A stretch of DNA of 64,000 bases from Amphiura filiformis (taxonomy: Eukaryota > Echinodermata > Ophiuroidea > Amphilepidida > Amphiuridae), in contig NC_092647.1 of the NCBI RefSeq assembly GCF_039555335.1, positions 13,871,594 to 13,935,593 of the forward strand, given 5' to 3'. Positions within the stretch are counted from its first letter, which is position 1; the number at the start of each line of letters is the position of its first letter. The translations under genes and the position numbers were made by a program. Positions 20,306 to 32,818 of the stretch are shown piece by piece. A model generated the notes under the pieces. That model saw only the letters and a program-made list of their open reading frames with translations. It was not told the DNA's origin and searched no databases.

Positions 20306-22364
20306 CTTTAATAAGGAATTTTGGTCGCTGCTGATTTAATATTTCGTCATGTGTATTTGCGTCTTGTTCACTTTTTTTCAATCTTTCTACTTCCGCCTTT
20401 TTCCTCAGTCTCCTGAATAAAATTGATACAACTGTAGCAATCATATACTTCGAATCGACAATAGCTATTGGTCGAAACTGAATTTTACTTAGTATAATTT
20501 GCCTTGTTTATGCAAGTGTTATGTATGTATGTGTGTGTAGAAGGCTCTGTCAGTTTTGATCCAAATTCACACGGAAGATCGAGAAAATACGAAGAGTGTT
20601 TTAAGCTACGTTCGGATGAAATCGGAGGTCGAAGGTCAAAGGTCAACTTGGTGCGATTGGGCTTAAATTTGATGAGTGGAATCCTTGATATGAGGGTAAT
20701 GCGGAGGTCAAAGGTCAAATGTTAAAACTTTGTCTGATTGGGCAAAAACTTGGTGAGTGGAATTATTCGAGGTAAAAAGGCCATGATGGGGACAACATAT
20801 CAAAGCATGCCTGATTGGGCACAAACTTGGTAAACTAATTATAGCAAGTTTAAATTGAAATAAATACCAATTGTTCAATGAATGTGTGCTGTCATGATAC
20901 AGGCAAATGGCGCTAGTAAGTCAATAGAGGTCAATGTGCATTTGCCCACTGTTTCGGCAGACATAAGGCTTAAAGGCAGGCCGAGAGGGGGAGGGCAAGA
21001 ATTTTGGCACGCCATTTGGAAATTTTACCCCCCCCCCTTCAGGGGAGCTAATATATTGCACAGCCACTTATTCTTAGTCTCAAAGCCGTTTACCGTTTTT
21101 CGGCAAAAAATAAAATTTAAACTGAAAAAAGCTGACTTATTTCTTTATTTTTTCGTTTGCAATTTAGACCAAAATATAATGCAAGAGAAGGTTTTTTTAG
21201 TTTACATTCTAAGCAAAAAATAAAAGAATAATATAAATTGAGTAGTCTTTACTGTAAATAAAATACAGATATAAATTCCTGAATTACTTATAATTATAAT
21301 CTACGTGTATTTCACACACCAATTTAGATATGCAATACCAATAAGTATTTTTACTTTATCAGCAACATAACATAGTTTCCATAATGGCCTAAGTAAGGAC
21401 CTAGTTGCTATGGTTACTCTACTTCTACTCCCAAGTGCAAATTCAGGGTGACCCAAATTTTACACTGCTGGGAGTCCAGACGCAGTTTGCTGCAAGCCAA
21501 ATATACAAATTCTTTGGTTTGGGGCCCAAATGAGGTGTATGGGTCATAGGACACTCACACTATGTTATTCTACATTTAGGTGCTTATTTTAAAAACCAGT
21601 CTGGAGGTATCGAGAGTGAACTCAATATTCACTATAAACTATACGTATAGGATACCATAGGCCTGTTTTTGAACATGGACTTATGAGGATACATGTCTAG
21701 AAGTTAAAAGCGCCCAAGAAGAAGAAGTCCAAGACATCAGCTTCTATTTTACGGTTTATTGTATTTCAAGTTCTATATCACCCGCGTATACCTGGCGTAT
21801 AAAAAAAAACTATATATAAAAAAAACCAAGTAAAAATGGTCTTTTTTATGGTCGAACGCGACTGCACGAGTATCGGAATATATAGGTATCAAAAATCAGC
21901 AAAATGGGGTAAAAAGGAGTACAGTGATCCGGGCCTTAACTTTAATAGCACATACTCGAAAAGGGTAGAACAATCGGCATAAATCAAGATGTCGACAAAT
22001 ATCAGTTGAAATGAAGGTTACAATTACATGCTGGGCGAAATTGTATATACTAAAAACTCCTCAAAACATGTACTTTTTCTTTATCAGGCCCCAGATAGCT
22101 AGTACATGTACTAATCATGCTAATAATACATTGCATAGCTGATTGGGGTGTGTTCGCCACGACTCAAACATCTACTTGTTCATGGTAGGAAACAACCGCG
22201 TTGTACATGTATACTTGTTTTAGGTCCATTTTGAAAAATACTTCTTTTGGCTACTTTCCCGGGGTACTTTTTTAAAGTCCTTGCGCTGTACAGCTTGACT
22301 ACGCGGGTGACAGCTTGAAATACATATGCCCCGGCCCCCAGCGCTAATACACACATTCTGTACA
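20306..22364. repeat. M2 5' block, paralogous to M3 27,730-33,840
   Basis: Non-coding. It contains AGGTCAAAGGTCAA motifs (20,633-20,720), a C-rich run near 21,030 and CAATTTAGATATGCAATACC at 21,320-21,340. That last sequence is the empty site of the 4 kb nested insertion in M3. Small frames here are not conserved with M3. Confidence 0.65.
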
Positions 22365-22628
22365 CAGGGCCGGATTTACCACAGGGCCAGATGGGCCCGG
22401 GCCCAGGGCCCCCAAATTTTACTAAGACCACTACCGGAAGTGACGTAACAGTAACTTCCCGCCAGTCATCAGCTGTTGGATCACAACATCAACAAGCTTC
22501 GATAAAGTCAGTGGTGCACTGACGAAACTGTCAGCAAGAAATAGTAAGTTTCTTCACTGGTTTTGACAAATTAAAAACCTGTTTATTTCGTTATTACCAA
22601 ACCTGATGAACCTGTTTCAAGAACAAAG
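22365..22628. mobile_element. hAT-like terminal fragment (CAGGGCCGGATTTACC)
   Basis: It starts CAGGGCCGGATTTACC, a terminus I associate with hAT-type elements, then GGGCCCGGGCCCAGGGCC. It interrupts module sequence that is continuous in M1 and M4. The opposite terminus is not found, so it is a fragment. It has no transposase. Confidence 0.5.
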
Positions 22629-25539
22629 AAATCAGATGAACTCTAAATCCAGCATTTGTCTAATGTTTCTTAACTACTCAAATAGTAATAATACATCAAA
22701 GTTTGGTTTATACACATACCTGAATAACGTTAAATATCCGGCAAAATATGAAGGAATCCCAGACATCTATCTAGCACCCTTGCTCTATAGCTTCTATAAA
22801 ATGGCTTAATACCACTGACCCAGGGTCATTCTGAGGTTTCTCCAACACATGAATAAAGTTTTGTTTACGGGGCCTGTTTTTCAGTGTATGTCACATCACA
22901 AATATTGGAATATAGTGTTCCAATATCTGTGGTCACAATAACATTTAGAAGGCTTAATGATTTTGTATAAAGCTGTATAAATTGGCTCGTGCTTGTACTT
23001 TCAAGGTAAATTTATATTTTGCATATATGATATATAGGCTTAATGCTAATAACTTTAAATGCCCACAAAACCTACTATCTTTTAAAAAAACACACCACTA
23101 AACAGTAATTTTGTTTTTCTACAAGATATTTTCTTGGGAAATTTAAATAAGAATACAATTCAGTTATTCAGAAATTAATCTTGGATTTCCGGTTGAAAAT
23201 CTTGGATTTGTGATTGAAAACCTTGTTTCTCGGCGAAAAAGGAATAATAATAATAATAGATGTGCCATAAACATCACACATTTGTCCAAACTTCAGCTGA
23301 AACTTAATTACCTAGCTGGGGGGGGGGGTTACAACCCCCTGAGCTAGGTCCTGTTTTTCTATCCGTTCTTTCTGCTTCTTTCTTCTTTCTGGCAATCAAC
23401 TTCAAAATGCTTCTCCTCCTACATGTTACACCCTACAGTTACGTAACTTGTACATTATGTATCGGCTATATCCAATTCCCATAAGGTGTAAACAGAAGGT
23501 CATTAAGGGGGCATTACCGGTATATAACCAAATACATTCAAAATGCTTCTTCTACCACAAATTACATAGCACAATATGACGTCACCTGCATATATGCATA
23601 TCGGTTATAGCCTACCCTGTGCCTACTTGTACACAGAATTAGGGTCAAAGGTCATTAAGAGGTAAAATCTTAGAAATACATTTTCTGGACATCTGTAAGG
23701 GGTATGGGGCTCAAACTTGGTGACAACAAACTTCATGACCTGGGGTAAACTTTGCAGGTCAAAGGTCATCTTAGGTCAAGTTTTAGAATTTCATTATCTG
23801 TACATCTGTAAGTGTACGGCTCAAACAACAGTGATAACAAACCTCGTGGCCAGGTGAACAATTTGGAACATTTTGAAGGGGTCAGGTCAAAGGTCATCTG
23901 GGTCTAAATCTTAGAATTGCATTTTCTGGACATCTGTAAGGAGTATGTGACTCAAACTCATCGACAACAAACCCCATGGCCAGGGGAATATTTTTTGAAC
24001 ATTTTGCAGGGATCAGATACCTCCACAACACCAACACTTCGACTTTGGAAGTGACGGGATGTGCGTCTTTCGGTGAGAACCTAGACACCAAAAAAGGGTC
24101 TTTCGGTGAGAAGGCCCAAAAAACTGGAAAATCTTACCAAAAAGGGGGTCTTTCCGTATATAAGACTGGAAAAAATTGGGTCAAAATATAAAAATTGATA
24201 CAAAATTTTCAAAAAGTCATCAAAATTTGAAAATTTATGATACTTGAAATTTAAATAAAAATAGTCATTCGGTGAGAGATCAGCAATTTGTCTAAAATTC
24301 TTGAAAAATGGGGTCTTTTGGAAAACAATAAGGGGGTCATTGGGTGCGAGGGAGTTCAGTAAAGCAAAAAAGGGGATCCTTGGGTGAGAAGGAGCCTGTG
24401 GTCAATGTGGCCGCACGTCCCCGTCGCCCATTTTTTATGCAGATTTTGGTGTCAGGACTAGAAGTCACATTGTACTTTTACACTTGATTTGGTTGCTTGA
24501 GGACAATTTCTTAATAATATTTACAAAACGTGCGTGTTAATTTTACCTACATGTTTAATAAGTGGACTGTATGATTACACTATTTAACCTATCAATCATA
24601 TATGCGATCGTCAACAAATAACATTGAAGCTTGAAAAAAAATCAATTACTCAAGCCCTGTGTAGTTGTTTCAACTCTCATAAATATAATATAAATCTTAA
24701 CTTTAGGTGACGATAAAAAGACAAAACTATTCTACGGGCCCGTCTGACCCAAATATTGCGTTTTGGGGAGTGTAGGAAATTAAAAACAGCGGGTTTTTTT
24801 TGCCGAAGTGGATTGATTTTGAGAGAAATTTATCCCAAAAAAAATCTATTGTCTATTATGTTTACAAAAACTGTTCAGATTTGTCAAGCTTTCCGTCATT
24901 TTTAGGTCATATTATAATAGCATCTTCCAGAAAAAATCATTACCGATCTTCACCCTATTTGTTAAGTCCGTAAGAATAGGGTTTTTTTAAAGTCATAATT
25001 AATTCAAACATAACTTTGGCTATACTCAATTTCTTACATATCAAATAGCAACACTTTAAAAAATGTTCATCACAAAAAGTAAAATAGAGTAATTCATATC
25101 AATAGAATTTTGTGTAATAATCTTTTGTGTACACAAATCTCATCTATGAATAGACGCCAGCCCCTATGGGCTGGCGAAAAGATGAATGGAAAGTGGACTG
25201 GTTAGGTGAAGGTGACGCCACACACTCTGGACTTGGTCTGCTAGAATTTTAGAAGAGTACTTTTAATATTGGCCGGTTATTTTTCACACAGCGACGTTAA
25301 CTAGACAAATCCCCATACTTCTAACATACGCTATTTGTAGAGGTTACGCGTCAATGGTAAGAGCACTGTGTATTGTGTTTAGGAAAACGGACAGTAACTG
25401 CAGTATGCCATTTTTTGTTATTGCAAAATGTAGGTTTTCAGCTAAATATCAAAGGTTTTACTGTTCTATAATTGGAAAAACTTGGATTTTCAACCGATAA
25501 CCCAAGATTTTTTCAAATTTGAAAACTTTGCTTTCTTTT
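22629..25539. repeat. M3 left blocks, paralogous to M1 340-5,240
   Basis: A long, closely matching copy of M1: nuclear-receptor-like tandem repeat (23,640-24,030), GGTCTTTCGGTGAG MITE (24,020-24,465), GGGCCCGTCTGACC element (about 24,712-24,985) and the ATGGGCTGGC hairpin (about 25,155). It lacks the M1 insertions at 492-1104 and 1255-2634. There are no genes. Confidence 0.7.
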
Positions 25540-26301
25540 TTCAATACGCCGTTATTGCAGTATTGGCATAGGCATGTAGGGTTCTCTTTGGTGTAGGTTC
25601 GTTCAAGTATTTGTAACTTTCGAAACACAGTGAAGCCTCTACACAGTGTCTGCTCATCTGTCTTTAAGCCTCTTGAATGATTGAGACTTTGCTGCAGTAT
25701 ATTTAGCAAGATTTTTATTTCGTATGACTAGACCTTGTAAAGATCTTAAAAATATATAGCCTTTATTAATGCTTCTTTATGTGTTTGCAAGTTATTTGAC
25801 ACTTTGAAGCCTCTCATTAACATTTGTAAGGGTTCTCTTTGGTAAGGGTTCGCTCATGTGCGTTCAAGTCACCATAATGTGTGAAGCCTTTATTAGAGTA
25901 TTGGCATATGCAAGGCTTCTCTTTGCTATGAATTCGTTAATGGTTTTTTTAATTAAATGATACTGTGAAGCCTTTATTACAGTACTGGTATGTGTAAGGG
26001 GTCTCTTTGAGCTTATTTGGTATAGGTTCGTTCATGTGTTTTCAAGTTACCTGACTATGTGAAGACTTTGTTGGTCGCAGAATGTAAGGTTTCTCTTTGG
26101 TATGATTTAGTTCATGATTCTTCAAACTACCTCAATGTGCAAGGCCTTTATTGCAATACTGACATGTAAGCCGTTTATTTTGTATGAGTTCGTTCATGTG
26201 TTTTCAAGTTTTCATTACTTAATTGAGTGAAGCACTTGTGGCGGCAGTATTAGCATATTTAAGACCTCTCTTTAGTATGTATACGTTCATGTGTTTTCAA
26301 G
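25540..26301 (-). pseudogene. Decayed C2H2 fingers downstream of array C
   Basis: Relic fingers on the minus strand matching the tail of array A, with stops and indels throughout. It includes the empty LINE site at 25,815-25,830. Confidence 0.75.
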
Positions 26302-27465
26302 TCACAAGACTGTGTGAAGCCTTTGTTGCAGTATTGGCATAATGTGAGGCGTGTCTTTGGTATGGATTTGTTCATGTGTTTTCAAGTTACCTGACTGTGC
26401 GAAGCCTTTGTTGCAGTATTGGCATACATAAGGCTTTTCTTTGGTATGAATTCGTGCGTGTGTTTTCAAGTGACTTGACACTGTGAAGCCTTTATTACAG
26501 TATTGACAAATGTAAGGCTTCTCTTTCGTATGAATTCGTTCATGTGTTTTCAAGCTACCTGACTGTGTGAAGCTTTTGTTGCAGTATTGGCATATGTGAG
26601 GCTTCTCTTTGGTATGGATTCGTTCATGTCTTTTTAAGTTCGTGGTGAAGCCTTTGTTGCAGTATTGACATTTATAAGGCGTCTCTTTGGTATGAGTTCG
26701 TTCATGTGTTTTCATGCTACTAGACTGTGTGAAGCCTTTGTTGCAATATGAACATTTGTAAGGTGTGTTTTTGGTGTGAATTCCTTCATGTTCTTTCAAG
26801 CAACTAGACCGTGTGAAGCTTTTATTGCAATATTGACATTTATAAGGCGTCTCTTTGGTATGAATTCGTTCATGTATTTTCAACTTACTAGACTGTGTGT
26901 AGCCTTTATTGCAGTATTGGCATATGTAAGGCTTCTCTTTGGTATGGATTCGTTCATGTCTTTTCAAATTACTTGAGTCTGTGAATCCTTTATTACAATA
27001 CTGACATTTGTAAGGCTTCTCTTTTGTATGAATTCGTTCATGTGTTTTCCAGTGACAAGAGTGTGCGAAGCCTTTGTTGCAGTATTTGCATATGTGAGGC
27101 TTCTCTTTGGTATGATTACGGTTATGTAACTTTAGCTCACTCCTGCTTGGAAACGATTTTTGACAATGTTGACCTTGGTAAAATAACAATTCCGAATCGT
27201 TCTCATTTGTTTGCTTTCTTGTTGACTCATTTCCAAGATATGACGATGTCAGAAAACCATCTCTTCTGATGTCATCGGCGATGTACTTCATTCTGCTTGG
27301 AATGCGTATCAACTTTTTCTTATAGTCATACCAGTATCTGCGAATCCACCGCTCATGATGACGTAGATGACACAGATATCGATGCGTATTATTAAAGAAC
27401 CTTCTGCAATATTTACACACGTGAGGCATCATGTACTCCCATTCTCGTGGTTTTCTTGGAGGCAT
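26302..27465 (-). CDS. C2H2 zinc-finger array C, terminal coding exon
   Basis: 387 residues starting MPPRKPREW (ATG at 27,465-27,463), with the acceptor TCTATTTCAG two bases upstream. It has one N-terminal finger, the WIRRYWYDYKKK segment and a linker with ADDIRRDGF. A degenerate finger follows, then nine regular fingers. The sixth is two residues short (FTTNLKRH), which would distort its helix. The last finger is frameshifted at the same place as in A and ends PHIMPILQQRLHTVL. It shares the NKSFTRSSCLKEHE and [17 protein letters not shown] fingers with B, so fingers have been exchanged or inherited in blocks. It is probably a nuclear DNA-binding protein with fewer fingers than A or B. Confidence 0.85.
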   Translation of the reverse strand: MPPRKPREWEYMMPHVCKYCRRFFNNTHRYLCHLRHHERWIRRYWYDYKKKLIRIPSRMKYIADDIRRDGFLTSSYLGNESTRKQTNENDSELLFYQGQHCQKSFPSRSELKLHNRNHTKEKPHICKYCNKGFAHSCHWKTHERIHTKEKPYKCQYCNKGFTDSSNLKRHERIHTKEKPYICQYCNKGYTQSSKLKIHERIHTKETPYKCQYCNKSFTRSSCLKEHEGIHTKNTPYKCSYCNKGFTQSSSMKTHERTHTKETPYKCQYCNKGFTTNLKRHERIHTKEKPHICQYCNKSFTQSGSLKTHERIHTKEKPYICQYCNKGFTVSSHLKTHARIHTKEKPYVCQYCNKGFAQSGNLKTHEQIHTKDTPHIMPILQQRLHTVL

Positions 27466-28748
27466 TTCTGAAATAGAAGAATGATAAATAGCATTCTATC
27501 TAATTGAGGCAACATTGTGAATCCTGATACACGATTCATTATCAGGCTACTTTACTTCAATCGAATTTATCTTCAATTTCATAAAAGTTCTCATAATTCA
27601 ACTTTCCAAATGTCTCATCCAACGGAAAAATAAAATCAACAGAAATGATAAAAGTTCGTTTTGTTTACGAAATTTTTCAGTTTTATACTATTTGAAGTGA
27701 AAGTTGATACACGTTTAGAGAAAGAACTTTAAGAAGGAATTTTGGTCGCTGCTGATTTAATATTTCGTCATGTGTATTTGCGTCTTGTTCACTTTTTTTT
27801 TTTTTTTTCTACTTCCGCCTTTTTCCTCAGTCTCGATCTCCTGAATAAAATTGATATAACTGTAGCAATCATATACTTCGAATTGACAATAGCTATTGGT
27901 CGAAACTGAATCTTACTATAATTTGCCTTGTTTATGCAAGTGTTTATGTATGTATGTGTGTGTGTAGAAGGCTCTGTCAGTTTGATCCAAATCTCTCCAA
28001 ATTCACACGGAAGATCGAGAAAATACGAAGAGTGTTTTAAGCTACGTTCGGATGAAATCGGAGGTCGAAGGTCAAAGGTCAAATTTTTAAAACTTGGTGC
28101 GATTGGGCTTAAATTTGATGAGTGGAATCCTTGATATGAGGGTAATACAGAGGTCAAAGGTCAAATTTTAAAACTTAGTCTGATTGGGCAAAAACTTGGT
28201 GAGTGCAATTATTTGAGGTAAAAAGGCCATGATGGGGACAACATATCAAAGCATGCCTGATTGGGCACAAACTTGGTAAACTAATTAGAGCAAGTTTAAA
28301 TTGAAATAAGATACGGGCATATGGCGCTAGTAAGTCAATAGAGGTCAATGTGCATTTGTCCACTGTTTCGGCAGACATAAGGCTTAAAGGCAGGCCGAGC
28401 GGGGAGGGGAGGGCAAGCAATTTTTGCACGCCATTTAAAATTTTACCCCCCTCCAGGGCAGGGGAGCTAATGTATTGCACAGCCACTTATTCTAAGTCTC
28501 AAAGCCGTTTACCGTTTTTCGGCAAAAAATAATAAAATTTAAACTGAAAAAGCTGACTTCTTTATTTTTTCGTTTGCAATTTAGACCAAAATATAATGCA
28601 AGAGAAGGTTTTTTTAGTTTACATTCTAGGCAAAAAATAAAAGAATAATATAAATTGAGTAGTCTTTACTGGAAATAAAATACAGATATAAATTCCTGAA
28701 TTACTTATAATTATAATCTACGTGCATTTCACACACCAATTTAGATAT
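27466..28748. other. 5' flank of array C and M3 block
   Basis: It matches the 5' flank of A and the M2 block from 20,306. It includes AGGTCAAAGGTCAA repeats at 28,065-28,165 and a T run at 27,797-27,810. No upstream exon is recognised. Confidence 0.5.
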
Positions 28749-30566
28749 GGTCATGTGTCATATGGTGGGACACATTTGCGTTACAAGCACTGATTTCGAT
28801 CATTTGTCCTCCTTTTCACTTAAATTGTTACATGTCTAAAACTATACATCTCACACCAACAAAACTATACATTTTTGGAAAGCTTATGTTCCAAGGAATC
28901 CAACTATGCAAAAATGAAGTTGGTATACAGGGTGCGTAAGAAGCTGTAAGAAAATATATAGGGTGATATCATGAAAATAAATTAATTTTACTAGTAAATT
29001 CATAATTTATTGCATTTGCTACTGATATGGAATACCTCAAATGTAATCTAATTTTGTGGCAGGCAACACTATGAGCTTGAATAAAATTTATACTTTTGCT
29101 ATGTTTCGAATGACCAAAGTGGTGATACAGGGTGCCAAAATATACGTAACTTCACACACAAAATGTTGATTACATTTTTGAAGATATTTTCTTTGAGTTT
29201 GAGTGTATCCTACATTTATTTTAACTGCATATTTGGATTCCTGGGGTAAAAAGCTTTCCAAAAATGTATACATTTCCTGTCTTAGGGTGTATAATTCTCA
29301 AGATACAACAACTGAAAGCCAAAATGCATGTTGTGACTGAAAATCTTGACATTTGTGTGTAAGTGAATAGGAAAAATTGAGGTTCTTGTGACTTGCGGTT
29401 CTCAGTGAATACTTATAAACACGATTAGATCAAATTAATAGCTGAATAAGAATAATGAATGATCAAGCTTTCATTTGAGGTATGATTTGCAAGTATAGCA
29501 CACAATTTGGCAATGATAGGCCTATAATTTAAAATTCAAAAAGATGCCAAGTCTCCCACAGAGAATGCACATACTCCTCCACTGCTTATCCTCCACCACT
29601 TATCCACCAGGTTTTTTTTCGTTAACATTTTGGTATTTTTCACTAATTAAACAAATTGGCATTCCAAATTGAGAAACATATTTGAAAATTAGAATAATCA
29701 GGCTGTATAATAGGGCGGGTCATAAATAGGGAAGGTTTTTATTTCAAATCGGCCATGGCCAAAAGGTGTTCCACTTGACCCCACTTGAAAAAATATGCAC
29801 TTTAAAAAATAATTGAAGTGGGTCTTCAGACCCCACCACCACCCTTATTCCCCTATATACTGAAATATGCACATTTTGTCAGATATTCAAAGAACAGATA
29901 CATAATGAGAGGACATGTTGCTTCAAAACGTACATTTTATCCACCCAGAAGCACTTTTCAAACACAAATTAATCATCTACTATAGAAAATAGTCTATATA
30001 CAATACTTTTCTCTGAATTTCATAACACTTTGTATGCTAAGATGTCCAATATTCACCAATATCGCATAGGCCTAAATATTACACATACAAAACTGGGTAA
30101 CTTCTAATAACATAGCCATGACAAAATTAGGTTGATGTATTATTACCGGACTTGCTTAAAAGGAATTAAATGAATCTGTAGCTGTTCAAGTTATATGTGA
30201 CCCATCATGAACAAATTATATTAAGGGCTTTTATTACAGATGATCCCTTGATTTAGACTATGAAGATCATCTTTAGTTATTGGGGACCCCCCACAATTTT
30301 TTCTGTATCTTATTTTGTTCACAATATTTGAATTTCAGCTCATTGGGCTATCTAATAGCAGGGGCCGGGGAAAGGGCTTTTAAAGACCCCCTACCCCATA
30401 TAGGTTTACGAGCTACGAGCCGTACAACATTCGATATACTCGGCTTTTATATTGAAGATGACCCCTTGATTTAGACCATAAAGATCATTTTTCTATATCT
30501 ATTTCTGTTCACAATATTTGAATTTCAGCTCATCGGGCTGTATAATAACGACGGAAAGGACTTTCG

Positions 30567-31012
30567 CACTATGAAATTTTTACACTGAAAATCACACTGA
30601 AAATGACAGGGTAACACTGAAAATCATCAAAACAAAAGAAATTGTTAGACTGAAAATGTTTTCAGTGTTATTTCAGTGTATTTTTCAGTGGTATATCAAG
30701 TAGCTATTGTCTGCTATAATGAGCAATGATCCAGGGCACTAATTTCCATAAGAATAGAACAGGTCAGATCATTTCAGTGTGATTGAATCCATTTCAGTGG
30801 GATTAAATCAATTTCAGTGGGATTAATGACTGGCCAATGATTTCCAGAGGAGTTTCAGTCCATTTTTCAGTGTGGTTGGACAATGGTTATTTGCATACAG
30901 AATAACAAAAGAACTATTTCAGTGTTATTTTCAGTGGTGCTGTTCATTGAGTTAAATTTTCAGTGTTCATTACAGATATCAGTGTGATTTTCAGTGTAAA
31001 AATTTCATAGTG
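30567..31012. mobile_element. MITE with CACTATGAAATTTTTACACTG ends (third level)
   Basis: CACTATGAAATTTTTACAC and its exact complement end a 446-bp unit rich in CAGTG and TTTCAGTG motifs throughout. The host half-unit reads through as GGACTTTCAAAGACTC in the uninterrupted copies. The short shared sequence TTC suggests a 3-bp target duplication, though it is ambiguous. Confidence 0.8.
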
Positions 31013-31702
31013 ATTCAAAGACTCCCCCATAGGTTTATGTGCTATGAACAACTATATTAAGGGCTTTTATTACAAATGATCCCTTGATTTAAACCATGAA
31101 GATCATCTTCAGGTATTGGGGACCCCAATTTTTGTCTTTTACTAATTCTGTCCACAATATTTGAATTTCAGCTCATTGGGCTATCTAATAGCGGGGGAAA
31201 GGGCTTTTAAAGACCCCCTACCCCATATAGGTTTACGTGCTACGAGCCGTACAACATTCGATATATTCGGCTTTTATATTGAAGATGATCCCTTGATTTA
31301 GACCATGAAGATCATCTCCAGTTATTGGGGACCCCCCCGCAATTGTTTGCTATATCTTATTCTGTTACAATATTTGAATTTCAGCTCATCGGGCTGTATA
31401 ATAACGACGGAAAGGACTTTCAAAGACTCCCCCATAGGTTTACGTGCTATGAACAAACTATTTTAAGGGCTTTTATTACAGATGATCCCTTGATTTAGAC
31501 CATGAAGATCATCTTCAGTTATTGGGGGACCCCCAATTTTTTCTTTATCTTATTCTGTTCACAATATTTGAATTTCAGCTCATCGGGCTATCTAATAGCG
31601 GGGAAAGGGCTTTTAAAGACCCCCTACCCCATATAGGTTTACGTGCTATACTACGAGCCGTACAACATTCGATACATTCGGCTTTTATATTGAAGATGAT
31701 CC

Positions 31703-31948
31703 CAGGTGGTGGCCGCATTGCATTCTCTAAATTCAGTAAATTTTCATCGTCAACCGTGTAATTGAATGGGATTATTTTGAAATATCACAAACAAATAGGC
31801 CCATGTTGATAAATAATATAAATACAAGTTAAAACCGTTGGGGTTCGATAATGAACCCCACAAAACTAACCGACTATATTGTAAAATGCCATACGGCCGG
31901 CCGGGCGGTTTCACAAGTTTCCGGCTCGATCATGTCATCCGCCGCCTG
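31703..31948. mobile_element. 246-bp hAT-type MITE (third level)
   Basis: The termini CAGGTGGTGG and CCGCCGCCTG are flanked by perfect 8-bp direct repeats GATGATCC (31,695-31,702 and 31,949-31,956). Uninterrupted copies of the host repeat show a single GATGATCC. Confidence 0.88.
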
Positions 31949-32818
31949 GATGATCCCTTGATTTAGACTATGAAGATCATCTCCAGTTATTGAGGGGACC
32001 CCCCAATTTTTTTTCTATATCTTATTCTGTTCACAGTATTTGAATTTCAGCTCATCGGGCTGTATAATAACGACGGAAAGGACTTTCAAAGACTCCCCCC
32101 CCCCCCCATAGGTTTACGTGCTATGAACAAACTATATTAAGGGCTTTTATTATATTAGTATAATATTATTATATATTAGTAAAAGCCCTTAATATAGTTT
32201 GTTCATGATGGGTCATATAATATAAACAGCTACAGATTCATTTAATTCCTTTTAAGCAAGTCCGGTAATAATACATCAACCTAATTTTTTCATTGCTATG
32301 TTATTTGAAGTTACCCAGTTTTGTATGTGTAATATTTATGCGATATTGGACATCTTAGCATATAAAGTGTTATGAAATTCAGAGAAAAGTATTGTATATA
32401 GACTATTTTCTATAGTAGATGATTAATTTGTGTTTGAAAAGTGCTTCTGGGTGGATAAAATGTACGTTTTGAAGCAACATGTCCTCTCATTATGTATCTG
32501 TTCTTTGAATATCTGACAAAATGTGCATATTTCAGTATATAGGGGAATAAGGGTGGTGGTGGGGTCTGAAGACCCACTTCAATTATTTTTTAAAGTGCAT
32601 ATTTCTTCAAGTGGGGTCAAGTGGAACACCTTTTGGCCATGGCCGATTTGAAATAAAAACCTTCCCTATTTATGACCCGCCCTACTGTATAATGAGCCCA
32701 CACTTGATGCAATTGGACCAAGAATAGCCCTGTGACAACAAGTTAAATGAGAAAGAGGAGAGAAAAATGTAACGTCACCAGGTATTTTGGGGTCCCACCA
32801 TAAGACACATGACCATAT

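Larger units (their letters stand above)
30239..32150. repeat. Alternating tandem repeat inside the hAT-like element
   Basis: Two related half-units alternate. One of about 215 bp contains CTATCTAATAGCGGGG and CCGTACAACATTCGATA. One of about 195 bp contains CTGTATAATAACGACGG. Both begin GATGATCCCTTGATTTAG. About three dimers are present, two of them interrupted by MITEs. Confidence 0.75.
29711..32684. mobile_element. hAT-like foldback element, second level of the nest
   Basis: It starts TAGGGCGGGTC and ends GACCCGCCCTA. The 8-bp direct repeat CTGTATAA flanks it exactly (29,703-29,710 and 32,685-32,692). The arms pair over about 525 bp (29,711-30,236 and 32,160-32,684) with few differences. 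An 8-bp duplication with a TAGGG-type end is the hAT signature. No transposase is encoded: the interior is tandem repeat plus two further insertions. Confidence 0.88.
28749..32814. mobile_element. Outer DNA element of a four-level nest
   Basis: The termini GGTCATGTGTC and GACACATGACC continue as an inverted repeat of about 25 bp with two mismatches. ATAT flanks both sides (28,745-28,748 and 32,815-32,818). The empty site is preserved in M2 at 21,328-21,331, so insertion followed the M2/M3 duplication. Because ATAT is symmetric, a TA target with T...A ends is equally possible. Without the nested element it is about 1.08 kb. An imperfect inner inverted repeat (28,868-28,885 against 29,250-29,271) surrounds no gene. 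Confidence 0.85.
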
